This document shows positions 61,736 through 64,000 of a DNA stretch of 64,000 bases, in pieces; positions within the stretch are counted from its first letter, which is position 1; each line of letters begins with the position of its first letter. Source of the stretch: an unidentified eubacterium SCB49 (GTDB taxonomy: Bacteria; Bacteroidota; Bacteroidia; Flavobacteriales; Flavobacteriaceae); contig ABCO01000010.1 of NCBI GenBank assembly GCA_000170815.1, positions 1-64,000 of the forward strand. Reading direction: 5' to 3'. The notes beneath the pieces are model-generated. The model was not told where the DNA came from. It did no database searches and saw only the letters and a program-made list of their open reading frames with translations. The position numbers were made by a program, and so were the translations under genes.

Positions 61736-64000
61736 ATGAGCATTTACAAAGAATACATTGAAGAAATAAAAGAAAGAAAACTTCAAGGACTTGACCCTAA
61801 GCCAATAGATGGAGCAGATTTATTAGTAAGTATTATTGAGCAAATTAAAGATGTGGAAAATGAGTTTAGAGAAGATTCTCTTAACTTTTTTATCTATAAT
61901 GTGTTGCCAGGTACAACGAGTGCGGCAAGTGTAAAAGCAGAATTTTTAAAAGAAATAATTTTAGGTGATTTTGTGTTAGATGAAATCACTCCAACATTTG
62001 CATATGAGTTATTGTCTCACATGAAAGGAGGTCCATCTATTAAGGTGTTATTAGATTTAGCCTTAGGTGATGATGCTTCTATTGCGGCCACTGCTGCAAA
62101 GGTGTTAAAAACACAAGTTTTCTTATATGAAGCAGATGTAGAACGTTTAGAGAAAGCTTATCAAGATGGAAATGCAATTGCAAAAGAACTGTTAGAGAGC
62201 TATGTAGAAGCAGAGTTTTTTACAAAATTACCAGAAGTAGAAGAGGAAATAAAAGTAGTTACTTTTATAGCAGGTGTTGGTGATATCTCAACAGATTTAT
62301 TATCTCCAGGTGCAGATGCTCATTCAAGATCAGATCGTCAGTTACATGGACAATGTATGTTTGAGCATAATAAAGATATGCAAAACGAATTATTAGAGAT
62401 TCAAAAACAGCACCCAGATAAGCGTGTTATGCTTATTGCAGAAAAAGGAACTATGGGAGTAGGTTCGTCAAGAATGTCTGGTGTAAATAATGTAGCATTA
62501 TGGACCGGAATTCCTTCAAGTCCTTATGTTCCGTTTATTAATATTGCTCCTGTAATTGCTGGAACCAATGGTATTTCGCCTATTTTCTTAACCACAGTAG
62601 GCGTAACTGGAGGTATAGGGATCGATTTAAAAAACTGGGTAAAGCAAAAAGATGAAGACGGAAATACAATTGTAAATGAAGATGGTGATCCAGTTTTAAA
62701 GCAAGAATATTCTGTAGAAACAGGAACAGTTTTAACCATAAATACAAAAACAAAGAAACTTTATAATGGTGATACAGAGTTAAAGGATATATCCACAGCC
62801 TTAACACCACAAAAGATGGAGTTTATTAGAGCAGGTGGTTCTTATGCTGTTGTTTTTGGTAAAAAATTACAAACACTAGCAGCAAAAATTTTAGAAACCG
62901 AAATACCTCAGGTATATGCTTCTTCAAAAGAAATTTCTATTGAAGGACAAGGTTTAACTGCAGTAGAAAAAATATTCAATAAAAACGCTGTAGGAAATAC
63001 ACCAGGTAAGGTATTACATGCAGGATCTGATGTTCGTGTAGAAGTAAATATCGTAGGATCTCAGGATACTACAGGATTAATGACTTCGCAAGAACTAGAG
63101 ATGATGGCAGCAACTGTTATTTCACCTATTGTAGATGGAGCGTATCAATCTGGATGTCATACTGCTTCGGTTTGGGATGATAAATCAAGAGCGAATATTC
63201 CAAGGTTAATGAAGTTTATGAATGACTTTGGATTAATCACAGCGCGTGACCCTAAGGGTGGATACCATGCAATGACAGATGTGATTCATAAAGTTTTAAA
63301 TGATTTAACAATAGATGATTGGGCGATTATTATTGGTGGAGATTCACATACACGTATGTCTAAAGGGGTTGCATTTGGTGCAGATTCTGGAACAGTAGCC
63401 TTAGCATTAGCTACAGGTGAAGCTACCATGCCAATACCAGAATCAGTAAAAGTAACTTTTAAAGGCGAAATGAAAGATCATATGGATTTTCGTGATGTAG
63501 TTCATGCAACACAATCTCAAATGTTACAGCATTTTGGAGGAGAAAATGTGTTTCAAGGTCGCATTATTGAAGTACATATAGGAAGTCTTCTAGCAGATCA
63601 AGCTTTTACTTTTACAGATTGGACTGCAGAGATGAAAGCAAAAGCTTCTATTTGTATCTCTCAAGATGAAACTTTAATTGAATCTTTAGAAATTGCAAAA
63701 AGCCGTATTCAAATAATGATTGAAAAGGGCATGGATAATAAAGAAGGTGTGCTTCAAGGTCTTATTGATAAAGCAAACAAAAGGATTGATGAAATAAAAT
63801 CTGGTGATAAACCACCGCTAGCTCCTGATGAAAACGCTAAATATTATGCTGAGTTTGTAGTAGATTTAGATATCATTAATGAGCCAATGGTAGCAGATCC
63901 AGACGTAAATAATGAAGACGTATCTAAGCGTTATACGCATGATACTATTAGAGAGCTTTCTTTTTACAAAGGAGAAAAACACGTAGATCTTGGATTTGTA
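61736..64000 (+). CDS. acnB: Aconitate hydratase B (partial at window end)
   Basis: TCA-cycle [4Fe-4S] enzyme interconverting citrate and isocitrate, also acting on 2-methylisocitrate. Starts with ATG at 61736 (MSIYKEYIEEIKE) and the frame is open for 755 codons to the window edge; full AcnB is ~850-925 residues. The AcnB arrangement is seen: an N-terminal HEAT-like domain, then GDISTDLLSPGADAHSRSDRQ (swivel domain first, unlike AcnA), KGTMGVGSSRMSG, ISPIVDGAYQSGCHTASVW, and GGDSHTRMSKGVAFGADSG. The C-terminal cluster-binding Cys residues lie beyond the window. Confidence 0.94.
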   Translation, partial: MSIYKEYIEEIKERKLQGLDPKPIDGADLLVSIIEQIKDVENEFREDSLNFFIYNVLPGTTSAASVKAEFLKEIILGDFVLDEITPTFAYELLSHMKGGPSIKVLLDLALGDDASIAATAAKVLKTQVFLYEADVERLEKAYQDGNAIAKELLESYVEAEFFTKLPEVEEEIKVVTFIAGVGDISTDLLSPGADAHSRSDRQLHGQCMFEHNKDMQNELLEIQKQHPDKRVMLIAEKGTMGVGSSRMSGVNNVALWTGIPSSPYVPFINIAPVIAGTNGISPIFLTTVGVTGGIGIDLKNWVKQKDEDGNTIVNEDGDPVLKQEYSVETGTVLTINTKTKKLYNGDTELKDISTALTPQKMEFIRAGGSYAVVFGKKLQTLAAKILETEIPQVYASSKEISIEGQGLTAVEKIFNKNAVGNTPGKVLHAGSDVRVEVNIVGSQDTTGLMTSQELEMMAATVISPIVDGAYQSGCHTASVWDDKSRANIPRLMKFMNDFGLITARDPKGGYHAMTDVIHKVLNDLTIDDWAIIIGGDSHTRMSKGVAFGADSGTVALALATGEATMPIPESVKVTFKGEMKDHMDFRDVVHATQSQMLQHFGGENVFQGRIIEVHIGSLLADQAFTFTDWTAEMKAKASICISQDETLIESLEIAKSRIQIMIEKGMDNKEGVLQGLIDKANKRIDEIKSGDKPPLAPDENAKYYAEFVVDLDIINEPMVADPDVNNEDVSKRYTHDTIRELSFYKGEKHVDLGFV

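Noticed and set aside
1..64000. tRNA, rRNA or tmRNA genes
   Set aside because: All gaps longer than 60 bp were read for cloverleaf-like or rRNA-like sequence on both strands and none was recognised.

Overview
The window is a stretch of chromosome from a member of the Bacteroidota, almost certainly family Flavobacteriaceae. The evidence is AT-rich DNA, promoters of the TAnnTTTG type, secreted proteins with the N-terminal VGIGTTTP signature or the C-terminal MYPNPA...KKLIVK type IX secretion (T9SS) sorting domain, many short lipoproteins, GldL-like membrane proteins, and gene orders such as panB-pseudouridine synthase. I cannot name the genus. Most of the window is core housekeeping sequence. 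I see no rRNA, tRNA, CRISPR array, prophage or intact insertion sequence.

Layout. 1-2460: the 5' end of ftsK (apparently frameshifted), a headless Fur-family remnant, dgkA-tpx and a 2-Cys peroxiredoxin. 2605-7890: an NhaC antiporter, a YadA-head-like secreted repeat protein, and a methionine gamma-lyase-type PLP enzyme divergent from an Lrp/AsnC regulator. 8009-16424: lpdA, then pabB-tilS-dsbD-like-CocE-type hydrolase; the DsbD protein has a tandemly duplicated periplasmic domain. 16425-21430: a candidate minus-strand small RNA, then the sugar cluster pfkA-gapA-GlcNAc kinase-pgi. 21458-28548: an unrecognised helical protein, a 1192-residue T9SS subtilase and the YifB/ComM ATPase, whose last 15 codons are duplicated just downstream. 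28819-33572: a DUF2891 lipoprotein and a 5-oxoproline operon (Nramp-like transporter, pxpA, pxpB, pxpC).

33668-38997: a pseudouridine synthase without a normal start codon, panB, an NTF2-like protein, serine dehydratase and a sodium:alanine symporter. 39181-42594: umuDC, a 156-bp tandem repeat array and a SpoU methyltransferase. 42600-46400: a DUF6503-like lipoprotein flanked by 3' remnants of lost genes, pepT, and an MFS transporter that also lacks a normal start. 46529-52299: pyrD, a LysE exporter, a second intergenic repeat array (about 150 bp period), HMG-CoA lyase, a 5'-nucleotidase lipoprotein, a haem-binding protein and a small lipoprotein. 52437-61382: guaB, an OmpH/Skp chaperone, a trio of parvulin-type foldases, a MoxR ATPase, two tiny GldL-like proteins and an STM3941-like protein. 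61736-64000: aconitase B, cut by the window end.

Themes. Several genes support envelope biogenesis and secretion (Skp, three parvulins, DsbD, MoxR, T9SS cargo). Central metabolism is represented by glycolysis, the pyruvate/2-oxoglutarate dehydrogenase E3 subunit, aconitase, HMG-CoA lyase, serine dehydratase and 5-oxoprolinase. The most unusual items are a UmuD homologue that has lost both catalytic residues, the DsbD domain duplication, an Nramp-like protein in the 5-oxoproline operon without the metal-binding motif, two repeat arrays, a small-RNA candidate, and several decayed 3' gene ends that still carry their terminators.
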